NCBI RefSeq assembly: GCF_031755915.1
Contig: NC_083385.1
Span: forward strand, 10,933,001 to 10,997,000
Length of the DNA stretch: 64,000 nt
Origin: Ziziphus jujuba
Lineage: Eukaryota; Streptophyta; Magnoliopsida; Rosales; Rhamnaceae
Reading direction: 5' to 3'
Part shown: positions 36,060 to 49,408 of the stretch, one piece after another
How positions within the stretch are numbered: the first letter of the stretch is position 1
Layout of the letters: each line of letters opens with the position of its first letter
The notes under the pieces: model-generated
Told to the model about the DNA's origin: nothing
What the model saw: only the letters and a program-made list of their open reading frames with translations
Databases searched by the model: none
Program-made: the position numbers and the translations under genes

Positions 36060-39000
36060 ATGACGATTCGCCACCTCTTAAGTTCCATCGGGCACCGCCT
36101 TCACGGCCATTTGCCACCCGCGTCGTATCTAGTGCGGGGGGCACACTATAAGGCTCCGAAGGCTGCGACTCCGCCGTCACCTCCGACGCCGCCAAAGCCA
36201 CCGCAAAAACCGCAGTGCTTTAGTTTCCACGACCACACGTGGGAGGATCCGTACAGCTGGATGTCGAATCTCAACGACAAGGTGGCCATGCGTCACATGG
36301 ACATGTACATGGAGCAGGAGGAGAAGTACACGGAGGCCGTGATGTCAGATACCGAACGCCTCCAGAGCAAGCTTCAGTCGGAGATGGCCTCTCGCTTGGC
36401 TTTTGACCTTTCTACCCCTCCTCTTCGTTGGGGTCCCTGGTATATATATATATATATATATATTCCTTTATTTGTTTTACCTTTCTGTTTGGTTCCGAGA
36501 ATTTTGGAAGGGAAAAGCGAAATTGATAAAAATTTATGAATTTTTATAGTCCCTTTTTTTTTTTTTTTTTTTTTCACGGTTTCAAGGTGGATGTTCGTCT
36601 CCGCAGGTTATATTATCGTCGTGTCGAAGAAGGCAAGCAATATCCAGTGCTCTGTCGTAGACTTGCGAGCCTAAACGAGCAGTTCGTTTCCCATAAATCT
36701 CCATCTGCTGGGTTTGATTTCGTTTCAGGGAAGAGAATTGAGCAAAAGCTGCTTGATTACAACCTAGAAGCTGAGAGATTTGGAGGTATTTGTTGTTTTC
36801 CAATTTTTGTTCTAGTTTTAGCTGCCTGTGTTTGGTTTCCAAGAAAAAAAATTTTGAGGATAGGAATTAGTAAGTTTGAAGCATTTGACAAGTTTGTTGT
36901 CGTATTCAATATTATTTAGGTTATGCTTATGAAGAATTATCAGAAGTATCTCCGGATCATCGATTTCTTGCGTACACCATGTATGATAAGGACAATGACT
37001 ATTTTAGATTATCTGTGAGGAATTTGAATTCTGGTGCATTGTGTAGTAAGCCTCAAGCTAACCGTGTTTCAAACTTGGCATGGGCCAAAGACGGTCAAGC
37101 ATTGCTTTATGTTGTCACAGATCAGAACAGAAGGCCTTGCAGGTTTATATGCATATATAGATTTTAGAATGTCTTAGTGTGCTTATTAATTAAGTGTTGG
37201 ATTTGGAGAAGATAAAGTTTTGGTTTTTCAATTTTTTTTTTTTTTTTTTGTGATATCGATCCAGGATATACTGCAGCATGATTGGATCAACGGATGATGA
37301 TGTTATGCTTCTTGAAGAGTCAGATGAAAGTGTATATGTTAACATTAGAAACACAAAAGATTTTCGGTTTGTGACGGTACATATGTTCTCTACCACATCT
37401 TCAAAGGTAAAACTTTGAAGAGCGAATATTTGTATTGACTAAACATTGTTTTAGTTAAGGTGATAGTGATCATGACCATGATTTAGGTCTTTCTAATAAA
37501 TGCAGCTGATCCCCTCTCTGGCTTGACTTTAGTATGGGAGTGTGAAGGTACAGCCCATTGCATAATCGAGCATCATCAAGGGTCTCTTTACCTATTTACT
37601 GATGCTGCCAAAGCTGGCCAACCGGTTGATTATCATTATCTTCTTCGTAGCTCTGTTGATGCTTCTACCAGTCCCAGAATTTGGGAGGTTAGTGGGTTGT
37701 TCATCTCCTTATATGTTCTTTTATTTTGATTGTTAAGATCTTAAGCTTGAGTTGCTTTCTGTCCAATGAATCTATTCATTTCTAAGTTAGAACATTGACA
37801 ATTGTGACATGTTTCTTAATTACATTCTCTTTCTCTTCCCCTTTTCTTTTCTATTCTCTGTGCAGTTCTTAAAGTCATGCTTTGCGATTTAGAATTTCTA
37901 AAAATGGCCATTAACATCTCTTACATCAACAATTGTTTTTACTTCTGTTGATTGTCAGTCTGATATAATAATTTGTGGTTTGTTTGGCTTAATTGATGCA
38001 GAATGTATTCAATAACAATCCAGATTTGGTTGTTGAGGACATTGATTTCAGTGATACACACATGGTACTTATTTTAAGGGAAGGTCGAAACCTTAGACTC
38101 TGCTCAGTTACTCTACCTTTGCCTGCTAAGAAGGTAAGCAAACAAAACCAACTATCTTGGGATTTATGTACATGAGTTCATTGGTAACAACAGCTGTAAT
38201 GTGACTGGTAGTATTCTTTTTCCCTTCTTTTTGACAGGGTGCAGTTTGTTTGGAAGAGCTTTGCCCTTATTTCCTACCTCTTCCAAAATATGTTTCTCAA
38301 ATTTCACCAGGACCAAATTATGACTACTACTCATCAACCATGCGTTTTACGATATCATCACCAGTGGTATGTTCATCTAATGGCCTATTCTTCCAGAAGA
38401 TGAATTAAACCTGCTTTTGTAGCCATTTCATTAATGATTAATATTATTCAACATAAATCCTAATTCAAACATAATAGAACATTTGAATAAATTGTTCTGA
38501 TTTATTATATGCCATCATTTTGGCATTCAGTGAGTAATGAAAGTATGGTCATCATAAATCTAGTAGTTTGTAACTTGCATGGTGGAATAATCTTCATAAT
38601 TAGAAGGATGATTATAGTAAAGGTCTCATTATAGCTCCTTGTCTCTATTCAAGCCTTGCGTACTTTTATCTATTTTAAGAAAGATTGTGGACCTCCACAA
38701 ACTTGGCTGGGAGAGGGAGAGAGAGCCCCTCCAAAGTTCAATCAGACCCATTCTTCTGAATTTTTTGGCAGATGCCTGATGCTGTCGTTGATTATGACCT
38801 GTCAAATGGAAAATGGAGCATTGTTCAGCAGCAAAATTTTCTCCATGAAAGAACACGAATTTTATATGGAACATCTTCACTGTCAAGAATATCTGAGGAA
38901 ACCTCAAATTCCAATCCTTTGGATTCTACAAATCAAGTCGGATTTGGTGATGAACACTTGTGGAATGATCTTTCTGAATTTTATGCCTGTGAAGACTGCA

Positions 39001-40649
39001 GTGTCTCATCTTATGATGGAGTTATGGTTCCATTGACTGTTGTATACTCTCGCAAAAACAAGAAAGAGGATCAGAACCCTGGGTTGCTTCATGGGCATGG
39101 AGCTTATGGTGAGCTACTTGATAAAAGGTGGCGTAGTGAATTGAAAAGCCTTCTTGATCGTGGTTGGGTCATTGCATATGCTGATGTTAGGTATTTAAGT
39201 GTTCTAATATTGTTTTGAGTTACTTTTGGATTAAAATATTTTCTTACTTACTTTTATTTATTTATTTATTTGTTTAGATATTGTTGTCATAGAAGTAATT
39301 CTTACATTGACTATTCCATTAATGAAGCTTTCTTTTTATTTATGTGGGTATATTGTAGTTGTTTCCCTTGTCAATATATTTTCACCCTTATAGTGCCCAT
39401 TTCTTAGCGCTGGTTCATTGGACAATTTTTTCAGAGGTGGAGGAGGTGGGGGTAGGAAGTGGCATCATGATGGAAGAGGTACTAAGAAGAAGAACTCCAT
39501 CAGAGATTTTATTTCTTGTGCGAAATACCTTGTTGAGAGAGGGATTGTCAATGAAAACAAACTTGCCGGTTGGGGTTATAGTGCTGGAGGACTTTTGGTT
39601 GCTTCAGCAATCAATTGTTGCCCAGATTTATTTCGTGCTGCAGTTTTGAAGGTAAGTATGCATCTGTTGACATTCGTTTCATGTTTCTCATCTGTTTTCA
39701 TTTCATAGCTTTTACCTGCTTGCTTGATCAAATTGGATTTCTCTTTATTATTTATGATTCTGTGAATAACAAGACTTTTATTTTCATATTCTTGTGAGAG
39801 TTCTAAGTTTTTTAAAAAAGAAATAAAAAAGGGTAATCAGTACGAAATTCAGCATTTGCTAGTATAAGCATAACCAAGTCTTTGTGTTATGCAAATATAA
39901 ATGTAGACGCATACTACTGAATGTATGTGTATATCAGAATGAGTTCACATGGATGATGCATAATTATGTAGAACCAGTGTCAAAGCTAGGGCTGAACTTT
40001 GCTCTTAAAGCCATCCAATTTATGGTTCTGTTTCAGGTTCCATTTTTAGATCCAACCAACACTCTTCTCTATCCTATTCTACCATTAACAGCGGCTGACT
40101 ATGAAGAGTTTGGATATCCTGGAGATACTGATGATTTTCGTGCTATCCGTGAATATTCTCCTTATGACAATATCCCCAAGGATGTTGTCTATCCAGCAGT
40201 ATGGATATCTTCATCTTTCAATACAAGGTAAATTGGTTTTACAATTTTAGGTTATTTATTGTATGTGGCATCTGAAGTTTTGAGGCAGGAGCTATTAAGA
40301 TTGTTATTTTTCTGATCTCCAAATGTGTTTATTAAGATGTGTAATGGGTAACATATAGCATGTAGCTATAAACATAGAAGGCCATGTCTTTACAAAATAG
40401 TAAATATTTGCTTTTTCATGAACCGAACAGAGAAGGTTGTGTTCATGAACTCTATGTTTGATATATTTCAGGTTTGGGGTGTGGGAAGCTGCAAAATGGG
40501 TTGCGCGAGTTCGGGAGTGTACATTTTATGACCCAACACGTCCTGTGTTGCTTAATTTAACAACCGACATAGTGGAGGAAAACAGGTACCTCCAATGCAA
40601 AGAGGCAGCATTGGAGACTGCATTTCTTATTAAGGTGATGGAATCATAG
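36060..40649 (+). CDS. Prolyl oligopeptidase-family (S9A) protein, probably catalytically incomplete
   Basis: Eleven exons: 36060-36439, 36607-36785, 36920-37142, 37265-37406, 37487-37687, 38002-38133, 38238-38366, 38772-39190, 39435-39651, 40037-40227, 40472-40649; 796 aa. The basic, Ser-rich N-terminus (MTIRHLLSSIGHRLHGHLPP) may be an organelle transit peptide. The beta-propeller (about residues 80-530) is followed by an alpha/beta-hydrolase domain. The nucleophile elbow GYSAGG is present (Ser651). Where the family has a catalytic Asp (HDSQV-like) this protein has SSFNTRF (Asn736), and where it has GHGG with the catalytic His it has TTDIVEENRY. So a full Ser-Asp-His triad is not visible. 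Arabidopsis At5g66960 is, from memory, the closest match. The poly-Gly run (603-608) at the exon 8/9 join is unusual. It is convergent with the gene at 42506-45331. Confidence 0.92.
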
Positions 40650-42505
40650 AATCTATTCGACAACCCTAGTCATCATGATACCTTTTAACCTCAGCAAATC
40701 AAAGTTAGCCACGTGGATAACTATAACTGCACTACCGCTGCACACCAGAATCCAATCTGGGGATAAGTATGGTTTCTCGATTCTATATTAAGGTCCCCTG
40801 AGTAGCTGTATCGGTTATGTGGAGAAAGAATAGACTTGTTCCGTATGAGAAGGGACACACAACCTGATTTACTGTGGTGGTCTGTGTGCTGAAGCAGCCA
40901 ACAGAATCAAGACAGCAAGAGCTTTAAGTGGTTGGTGCATGAATTAAAACCATTAAATTATTTTTTGTCTACAGTTTTAGCTATTGAGATGTCAAATTTG
41001 TTACTTGTACATGCCATTTTTTGATTTGGAAGTTTTCTTATCCCTTTGTCTTATGATAATGGTTTATTAATTAAAATAAGCTGTACAATTCTGAATATTT
41101 GATCCATATCTATTGCATTTATTGATGACTAGGACGATTTTGACAACCAAAATCTTCAATATATAATTGTTTAGTACTCTAACTATATGTCAATCGGTTC
41201 AAGTTTGTCAATAATCACCGTCAACAACTACCACGTAAAAAACCTCCCATGATAAGTCATATTCCCCTAAATAACCTTCTATAGAGAAACTTTTGTCGAA
41301 CTGGGTACACCACTTGGGTACACCACTTCTTTATGCTTTCTTTCTGATAGTGTAAAAAGTTGTCAGTGATGTTATTAAACGTTTATATATATGTGTTGGT
41401 TAGGTTTATTTTTATTTATTTATAATGGAAAGGAGGTTTTTATCATCATTATCTATTCTTAAAAGAAGCATGCAGTGCCACGACTGCAACCCTACCTACC
41501 TCAAGAAATAGACCCTTCGTAAGATTTCCTATAACAGAGTCCATAGAGGAAAAGAAAGTGAAAAAGAAAAAAGGTTGATATGTCTAGTATATTTCCATAG
41601 GAAACAAAAATAAATGGGTGTGGCCCAGTTTTGATAATTACTGCCATAGAAGAACCTCCATGTGTTCAAATCAGCCACTAATTCATTCCATTTTTTTCCC
41701 CCATATTGTTGATGCGCTTTGCATTATGCAATCTATTCCTGTTAACATCGGGTCACACTGTTGCTCGGTGTTTCAATTTTTAGTGTTATACTGAGGTAGA
41801 AACTTTGTCAGAAACATATATTGTCAAAGAGTTTTTATAGCAATCCCAGGAGGAAAATTGAAATTTGTTGCTTGTGGCTTTGGACCTAACTTGTGATTAA
41901 TTGCCAGACAAACATCTTTTTCAAACAAATAGAAAAAAGTGTCAACTTTTCTACTCTTCGTACTGTAATGGGTGTTTTTCCCACAATACACGGAGAGCCG
42001 TATTTGACCCAAAAAAAATAAAAATAAAAATGTTGGAGAGCCGTCTGGTCGATTATTTTTCTCTTCTTCATATATAAAACCTCGGATTTCTAGTTAATTA
42101 AAGCAGCCAAAATTAGTTACGGTTACAGAAGAAATGAATTCAATTTCTGAAGGAGCAAAAGAAGCATGTCAAGTGATGGAAGTTGTGCCAATGTAATTCT
42201 GCTTTTAATTTACCATGACTTCCAAGATGATACAAATACCTAAGGAGACTCTACGAGAATCCAAAAAGGTGAAAAAGAAAAATCCAAGCAATAACAAACA
42301 AGAATTAACAAATTCATCCGCCTGCATTTGAAGAAAACCAGAGGAAGAGCCGAATAATGCAGCCACAGATATTAACATCTCTCACCTTGGAGACTTCAAT
42401 CTTCTGTTCTGGCTCTTGAATATCCTCCCCAATGATTTATCCAAATACAACAGAATCCTTCTCTCTTCAAACTGGAACAAAATCACCAATTAGCTGTTTC
42501 AGGTT
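40650..42505. other. Convergent 3' intergenic region
   Basis: 3' flanks of two tail-to-tail genes. AATAAA-like motifs occur on both strands but none is clearly decisive. Low-complexity A-runs near 42009-42028. No gene seen. Confidence 0.55.
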
Positions 42506-45331
42506 TTATGCCTCAGTTTCTTCTTCAACAGTTGGCAGCCCATCCTCTCTGACAAAGTCTGGATTAAGAAACTTCGCCACGAATGCCCACAACTTGTAAA
42601 CGTCCTCAAAGTTGGTCAGAAAGCCCAGAGAAGCTGTGACAACCTCAACTCGTATAAACCCGCTTTTTCTGTCATTTCTGCCATTTTCCATTGGCCTGCA
42701 GAGTGTGGTATCCTGAAGATTTAAACCTCCTTGTTGCTGTCTTGGGCTATCTAAAATTCGTATGTGACTAAGGAAACCAATACCAAGAGATATCCCTTCT
42801 TTTTCAGCCAGCTTCTGAACTACTTCTGGATTGATTAGTCCCCTGTTTCTGTCTACAACATTGAAAGCCACAGCTGCACCCCTTTCATATTTAATTTTTG
42901 GGCCATAGATGTGAACTAGATTCATCGTGTTGTCTCTGTCTGGACCAGGTATCCTTAGCTGCAGTAATGAAGTCACTAGCCAATTGATCAAAAACCTCAG
43001 TCGGGTGGTGGTTTTGTTGAGACCCAATAGATTAATATGATCAAGATGGCGGCATATTATCTCAGGTTCCCTCCTGTCCCAGTCTTGCCCATCAGCATAT
43101 TCTCCATCACTGGAATACTCATCATCCTCCAAGCTAGTCACAGATATTTCTCCTGTCTCCAGATTCTGGCCTAGCTGCTCTTTACGATTTTCTTCCATGC
43201 TAAAGGACACCCTTCTTCCCCTGCTAGCTGGTTCATTCTCTTCCAAACCAAAAAATCTACCACCAGCATATCTGTTCCCTTCCCTTCTCCCCAACAACCT
43301 AAATTCACCTTCTGTTTCTCTTCTTATGGCACTCTCTTTTATCTCTGAGCAAATTTCATTTGCTGATCCATTTTCTAGGCCACGATATCTGGAGTTTGAG
43401 GATAAACCATTCACATGAGACCCATTTAAGGCAGAATTTGATGCATACCTTGTAGGAAATGGTCCACTGATCCCAGGTTCTTCTTGGATCTCCCTACCAT
43501 GAATATTACCTAATTCCTTTCTAGTATTTTGTGAAGTAGGGCTTGTTTCAGCAAATTGTTCTTCTTCAGGGACACGATCAAGTTCCTGGGAAACTGATAG
43601 GACAGCAGCATCAAATGACAGTACACGGCGCTCTTCATGTGGCCCTTCTTTGTCATCATATATCGGGCTGCCATATATCTTAGAAGTAGGTTTTGGAGAA
43701 AGTCGTTTATGGTTCTTCCTCCCAGTAAACCAATAGGGTGGCAAAGGAGAAGCCATCTTTTGTTTGTTGATCTGGCCTCCACTGTCAGACCCCAATGGAC
43801 TCTGTCCCAAATCAATCCAAAATGAATTATCTGATGACTCATCTTCGCTAAAAACTGGGCTCTTCATCATCTCCCCAACTGAAATACTCTCAGCTTCTTC
43901 AAAAATGGTGCTTGTCCCATCTCTCTCAGAGCTGTTCTCTTGATCCATCTCAGTATCAAATACATCCCTTACCTGAGCAGATGTGAAAGCACCGGAGAAA
44001 GCAGGCAACTGTGAACCATGGCGAGTTTCAGAGGTTTTATCTCCATTTTGGACTACTTCATCATCTTCATTTCCACCCAATTTGTCCAGATCATCCACAG
44101 AATCACTCAGATATAACGGAAATTCAGGGGTAATCTTCACCATTCCAGACCCAGTACACCCAGATTGATTTTGAAGGCTTCCCATTACTGACTTTTTTAT
44201 CAAAAGACATCCAAATCCGGTTGGGTCATACCCAAAAACCCTGTAAAATGATGTGATAATGAAATCTGGCCGGAATAGTGATAACCCAAGTGAATCCATA
44301 TCCTTAGGACCTAATGACCCAGCATCAAGCAATACATGCCAATTATTCTGCTGCGCCAATGCCATCCACTGATAAGAGTACTTAGCCCCGGTTACTCTAG
44401 ACTGAACCGGAAACACAAAAAGACCAGTAGCAGAATCCTTCTTCCTCTTCTTCTTATTTGAAATTTGCTTTCTCAAATCAGTGGAACAGAGTTTCAGAGT
44501 TGGCCATTTAAACCAGGCACTATACGCCTTTGCACCTTTCTCTCTAGCACTCTGAGTCATCCAATTCACAGACTGGCTCTCATAGTCGAACATGGTCAAC
44601 AATTTTTTGTTTGTATGAAAAGGGTATGATTCAGCCAACAATTTAAACGCAGACCCTCTACTAACAGTAAAAACAAGACCATACTCATTCTCCGGAATGT
44701 TCAAATAATCCATAATCCTAGACTTTATGTAATGTTCTATCGTGCCTTTCTCAGCACCACCATAAAGAGCATGGTTACTCAAATTTGCAGTTATCTCAGA
44801 CAGGCTAAAAGTAGAAGACTCCCAATAGTGAATTGTCTGAAGATAAGAGAAAAGCCCAAATCCACAGTAATCGAGGCATACCTTTGGAGACAAGTGCGAG
44901 TACTCGTCCACCCTCAGCTGATCAATCTTCTCCAAGGACTGGTACTTTGGATACATAGTCAGGAACTTGGAGAAAGATTCATGGAGGTCAGGAATTGAAT
45001 CTTCGGATTCAAAGATGCGCTCAGCAGCTAGAGCAGTGGCTCTAAGGAATTCTCGCTGGGCATGGAGCCTAGCGAGGGACCTGGATCTCTCAAGCAACTC
45101 ATCACGGTTGGAAGTGATTTCAGACTCCATGTCTTGCGATTTAATCAGCGAACCATCTTCAGACGCTTCCTCAAGAGCTTCTCTGAGCTTGTTCTCCTGG
45201 AGTTTTCTCAGAATTGATTGGTTTTTCTTGATGTCAATGGCTGACTCAGACCCATTTTTCCTTCTGCTGCCCTTCTTATCCATGAGCAGAGCAGCACAGT
45301 GGGATAAGGGTTTCAACAGTGAAAGATGCAT
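42506..45331 (-). CDS. Molybdenum-cofactor-sulfurase-like, PLP-transferase-fold protein
   Basis: A single-exon reading frame of 941 aa, close in length and wording to the Arabidopsis group At2g23520/At4g37100/At5g66950 (from memory). An N-terminal basic and coiled region ([20 protein letters not shown], residues 44-62) precedes an aminotransferase-like fold: [10 protein letters not shown] (153-162), [18 protein letters not shown] (221-238), [17 protein letters not shown] (334-350; Asp337 fits the pyridine-nitrogen Asp). The expected PLP lysine motif, SFYK in true MoCo sulfurases such as ABA3, reads [14 protein letters not shown] with Arg364. A long low-complexity acidic/Ser region (about 400-760) separates it from a conserved C-terminal half-fold ([20 protein letters not shown]). 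The C-terminal MOSC domain of genuine sulfurases is absent. Enzyme activity is therefore doubtful; function unknown. Confidence 0.9.
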   Translation of the reverse strand: MHLSLLKPLSHCAALLMDKKGSRRKNGSESAIDIKKNQSILRKLQENKLREALEEASEDGSLIKSQDMESEITSNRDELLERSRSLARLHAQREFLRATALAAERIFESEDSIPDLHESFSKFLTMYPKYQSLEKIDQLRVDEYSHLSPKVCLDYCGFGLFSYLQTIHYWESSTFSLSEITANLSNHALYGGAEKGTIEHYIKSRIMDYLNIPENEYGLVFTVSRGSAFKLLAESYPFHTNKKLLTMFDYESQSVNWMTQSAREKGAKAYSAWFKWPTLKLCSTDLRKQISNKKKRKKDSATGLFVFPVQSRVTGAKYSYQWMALAQQNNWHVLLDAGSLGPKDMDSLGLSLFRPDFIITSFYRVFGYDPTGFGCLLIKKSVMGSLQNQSGCTGSGMVKITPEFPLYLSDSVDDLDKLGGNEDDEVVQNGDKTSETRHGSQLPAFSGAFTSAQVRDVFDTEMDQENSSERDGTSTIFEEAESISVGEMMKSPVFSEDESSDNSFWIDLGQSPLGSDSGGQINKQKMASPLPPYWFTGRKNHKRLSPKPTSKIYGSPIYDDKEGPHEERRVLSFDAAVLSVSQELDRVPEEEQFAETSPTSQNTRKELGNIHGREIQEEPGISGPFPTRYASNSALNGSHVNGLSSNSRYRGLENGSANEICSEIKESAIRRETEGEFRLLGRREGNRYAGGRFFGLEENEPASRGRRVSFSMEENRKEQLGQNLETGEISVTSLEDDEYSSDGEYADGQDWDRREPEIICRHLDHINLLGLNKTTTRLRFLINWLVTSLLQLRIPGPDRDNTMNLVHIYGPKIKYERGAAVAFNVVDRNRGLINPEVVQKLAEKEGISLGIGFLSHIRILDSPRQQQGGLNLQDTTLCRPMENGRNDRKSGFIRVEVVTASLGFLTNFEDVYKLWAFVAKFLNPDFVREDGLPTVEEETEA

Positions 45332-46260
45332 GAACGCTGGTTTGTGAAATTCAATCTGACAGAAAAGTTATAAGGGAAATTTGGCTCACAGTTTCCCTAG
45401 AAACAACAGGTTTAGCCCATCAAAGAAGAAGAACTCCTTGACAGCTTCAACTTCAAACTCTAGGTCCTTTGAGCCGAAAAGCGGAGTTTAATACAGATCA
45501 AAGAGAACCCAGTTCTGGTTTTCTCCAAGATTTGGATTAAGAGTGAAGAAAAAGAGTATATTTTAACGCACAAAACAAAAAAAAAAATTCCAGAACCCAG
45601 AATCTGAAAAAACCGGTGACTCAGTGGAATATCCCAAACAATTTCCAGGCCCAAAAAAAAAAAAAAAAATGGCAACTTTAACTCAAAATCTCAATTTTCA
45701 CTCAGAAAGTATAATTCCAAATAAGGTTAAAAATACCCCCTACAAAAAAAGAGAAAGAAATCAAAGGTCAAGCCCTAGAATCCAGATCCCCAAACTTCAC
45801 AGAAACCCACTACGTACAGGAACCCCAAAAAATCAATGCAAGAAAAAAGAAGGAACACAGAAAGAAAAAAAAAAAAAGACGATCTTTAATTGGTAAAAAA
45901 ACCCAGAACGTAAAGAAGGCCCTCAATTTGTTTTGAAGAATGAAAGACTCAACAAAAACACCTGAAAGAGAGATCAAAGACTTCCGTCTCTCAAAGTCTC
46001 TATGCGTCACCGCAACACCATTAAAAGCAAGCAAGAACCCAACACATCAAATGCCCATTTTACTTTGAGAATAGTAACTCCAAAAACATACCGGTATTGA
46101 TTTTGATAACCCCACTGCGCTCTCACTTTCTCTCTCCCTCTTTCATTGACCCTATCTCTCTCTCTCTCTCTCTCTCTCCACAATCTCCAACACTAAAAAA
46201 CTCTCTCTTAACATACAGTGACAAAGGACATTGACTTTCCATAACCAAACGTAACTAAAC
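45332..46260 (-). promoter_or_regulatory. 5' leader and promoter region of the sulfurase-like gene
   Basis: Upstream of the ATG at 45331. The C/T-rich stretch on the plus strand at 46120-46210 includes a (TC)n tract at 46155-46178, read as GA repeats on the coding strand, a common plant core-promoter feature. No TATA box is obvious. A 5'-UTR intron is possible but not proven. Confidence 0.45.
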
Positions 46261-47767
46261 GATGCTCTTTGTTTATTTAATTTTTATTATTTACGTTTTC
46301 CAAATAATTTTTAATTATTAATAATAATCAGGTTGAATTTTTGCTGGGTTGTGGTGGGACCTACAAAAGCCACTTTCCTCTATAGTCATAGCCTAAAGTC
46401 AAACAATCAGCTGGTTTGTAGAAAAGCTGATTTCTGTCCAACTAGGGCCAACTACAACCTCCAAACTTATTTTACGGAATTTCTATTTCTCAAATTTTGA
46501 CTTCTGCCATTTTTCATTACTTTTTGTTTCGAACTTTTTTATTTTTATTTGTATTTTTATTTTTTCTATTTTAGATTTCAAGAAATTGGATTGCTTTGCT
46601 TCTCTTCTTTTTGCATCTAATTATTGAAGTTTTTGGATCCTTTTAAAGCAATTAAAGGCCTTTTGCTTTGAGATATTGAAATATTTAATTCATGTACAAC
46701 AATCAGAATCCAAGATAAAAGCTTTTTATTGGTCATGTGTTCCACTTGTGGGGGAAAAAAAAAAAAAACCAATATATTTATTTCAAATCGTAGTGATCAA
46801 AGGATAAATGCTTTTCAATTTAAATATTATACGTGGTAGTAAATTTTAGAATATTCCTAGGGTATTAAATCCAAAATTTTAGCTAATGCCTTGATTGATC
46901 TTGTTCGTTATGATGCATGTTATGAGAATTGAAAACACTTTGAACCAGATTAAGATTAAGGTAGTTGTATTTTTTTTATTTCATATTTAAAAGCAAATAG
47001 ATTAATAAATAAAGAAGAAAAGGAAAGCATGGGAAGTGCTTAGAATATGAATTGGCAAATCAAGTTGGCATTGCAAACTGGTTTACTTTTTTTTTTTTTT
47101 TCCTAATAAACTTTTTAAATACCATTCTTGTCAATTAATTGCCACAAAACGACATCTTAGTATTAGTCAACTCTAACCTCAAGCAGCCAAAAAGGATTAA
47201 GAGAGTTTTTAAGGCAATTTCTCCCCAATTTGTTGGTTTCCTTTATTTTAATGTTTTGTTAAGTGTGTCAAACCCAAATTATATACCAATAAAGAAACTG
47301 AATCTGAGCTGTTTGGATGTCTCTATAGTATGCTTATTTGAAGCCATCTTTCCTTTAGTTATGATAGGAAAAAACCAAACTACCCTCAATTTGTTTGTTT
47401 TGCAATTTCAGTAGCAGTCTATCTGATTAATTTTGTTAGCTGAGAGTTTGGTAATTTAGAAACCAGTCTTATCCTTGTATTCTATATATATTTGCAAGTG
47501 AAAGACTTTTATAGAATTGAGATTTTTTTTTTTTTGGGGTCAAAAACTTTAAATACATTATGTAGAGGCTGCCAAAGACAAAACACCCAACTCCTTAGCA
47601 ACAAAAGTATCTAATAAGATCTTCTTACACCTATATATTATTGAAGTTATAGCATCCCTATCAGAAAGAGGTGGGTAGAGTTGGGACCCATAAATATATA
47701 TATACAATTATACCTGGAAAATGGTTGTAGATATAATCTATATTTTCTCATACTTAATTATGGTCGT

Positions 47768-47802
<35 letters not shown>

Positions 47803-48581
47803 TGCAAAATTAGTACTTCCCATTGTTACTCAATAAAGGAACTTAAAAAAAAAAAGAAAAAAAAATCCCTGCAAGGGAGATTGACGAATTTTATAGGAAA
47901 AAAGAAAATAAAGTGTTATTTTAAAAGTTTTTATTAATTTTTTTCCTTCAACTTTTTGACAAGAAAAAGTTGAGGCACCCACATTGAACAGCTGCCCAGA
48001 AAGAGATTTCACTTTTTTGCTGCATTTGGGTGGAATTCTTTTTGGTCATTAATGGGATGATGTCAGAACTTTGGTTCTTGATGTGAACAACATTCCATTA
48101 TTATTACTAGTCATCAATGGTTTTCTTTCTTTTTTTCTTTTTTTGGTTTAAGCCATTGAAGTTATCCATAAAAATTCGAACTTTGGGTTTTTTTTTTTTT
48201 TTTCCCCAATATCAAATTCCTTGGTAAATTGCGTTGTATGTATATAAATATGAAGAAAGGGAAGCAAACTGAGTCGATGTTGATCATTAGAGGGCCTGGT
48301 TCAATATGAAGAAAGAAAATAAGACAAACTCCTATATTGGGCTTTTAATGCAATTACAAAATTCAAAAATATAAAATTTAAAAGATATAACACCTTTTAT
48401 ATTTCTATTCGCCAAAAAAAAAAAAAGTAAAAATAAATATTAAAAACCTTTGGATTCCCTCTCGCATGTATTCAGACATGGTGCACAAAACCCCAGAAGC
48501 TGCCTCAAAAGGAAAAGGGCTAATTGCACACATTGAAGTTTACTTTTTAATTTTGGAAGGAGCAAATTGACCAAACTTATT
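46261..48581. other. AT-rich intergenic region
   Basis: No gene seen. Contains T-runs, an (AT)n tract at about 47778-47804 and scattered A-runs. Confidence 0.55.
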
Positions 48582-48607
48582 GGGGGGGGGGGGGGGGGGG
48601 GGGGGGG
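48582..48607 (+). repeat. Uninterrupted G26 tract
   Basis: Twenty-six consecutive G residues in otherwise AT-rich DNA, about 130 bp left of the plastid-derived insert. Such a run can form G-quadruplex structures and is prone to length change or sequencing error. Confidence 0.85.
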
Positions 48608-48736
48608 AAATGTTAAAGAAAGGAAGAGAGAGAACATATGTTACTTTACAAGAGATATTTTTTGAGTTAAAATATTCAATTCAAAACATTGTTTACTTTT
48701 TTTTTTTTTTTTCTCTTTCCTTATTTTGTTTTCTTG

Positions 48737-48835
48737 GGAATTCATTTATCAACATATTTTTTTCTTCTTTTTTAATTCATTTCAATAATTCTTTTAACTG
48801 CTTTGATAGGTGCAATTGCTGTAGCATACCAGTAA
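48737..48835 (+). pseudogene. ndhG: Plastid-derived fragment: 3' end of ndhG
   Basis: Reads GIHLSTYFFLLF, stop (48773-48775), FISIILLTALIGAIAVAYQ, stop. This is the C-terminus of plastid NdhG, a membrane subunit of the NDH complex, with an in-frame stop where plastid genes have a Glu codon. The left edge of the transferred segment is at or just before 48737. It stands in plastid order with the ndhE copy that follows. Confidence 0.85.
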
Positions 48836-49105
48836 TAAATAGTAAATCTATAAAATTAACAATAGCAAATGAAATTTCAGTATGTATTATCACATCTATT
48901 TCTCTTCAATTCTAATTAAAAATTATTTATTTCAATTCTAATTAAAAATTATTTATGTTGAAAATAAAAAATTTTTTATTAGATCTATTATCAATCTATT
49001 TATTTGTTCTGTATTTTTTAGATTCTAGTTAATTGAATTCGTTGAATTATTATTCATATTATATTGAAATAAATCAAAATTTAATTGATAAAGAGTTAGT
49101 CAACA

Positions 49106-49408
49106 ATGCTCGAACATGTACTTATTTTGAGTACCTATTTATTTTCTATCAATATCTATGGATTGATCACAAGCTACAATATAGTTAGAGTCCTTATGTG
49201 TCTTGAACTTATACTGAATGCGATTAATATAAATTTTGTAATATTTTTTGATTCTTTTGATAGTCCCCAATTAAAAAGCAATATTTTTTCAATTTTTGTT
49301 ACAGTTATTGCAGCCGCTAAAGCAGCTATTGGACCAGCTATTGTTTCATCAATTTATCGTAACATAAAATCAACTCGTATTAATCATTCAAATTTGTTAA
49401 ATAAGTAG
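49106..49408 (+). pseudogene. ndhE: Plastid-derived ndhE copy with an open frame
   Basis: A 100-residue frame matching plastid NdhE (NDH subunit 4L) end to end: [19 protein letters not shown] ... [20 protein letters not shown]. The frame is open, but changes are many and the membrane Glu in the AAEAAIG motif, conserved in NuoK/NdhE, is Lys72 here (codon AAA at 49319-49321). Without plastid expression signals and with that residue lost, it is a nuclear plastid insert (NUPT) rather than a working gene. The ndhG-ndhE spacer (48836-49105) is kept and contains a short tandem duplication near 48906-48953. The following plastid gene psaC is not present; similarity ends before about 49490. Confidence 0.9.

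Noticed and set aside
35894..36201. Minus-strand frames over the start of the oligopeptidase gene
   Set aside because: Antisense of exon 1, whose GC-rich codons leave other frames open by chance.
49106..49408. ndhE as a functional nuclear gene
   Set aside because: Neighbouring ndhG is truncated with a stop, the conserved membrane Glu is lost and no targeting peptide precedes the frame.
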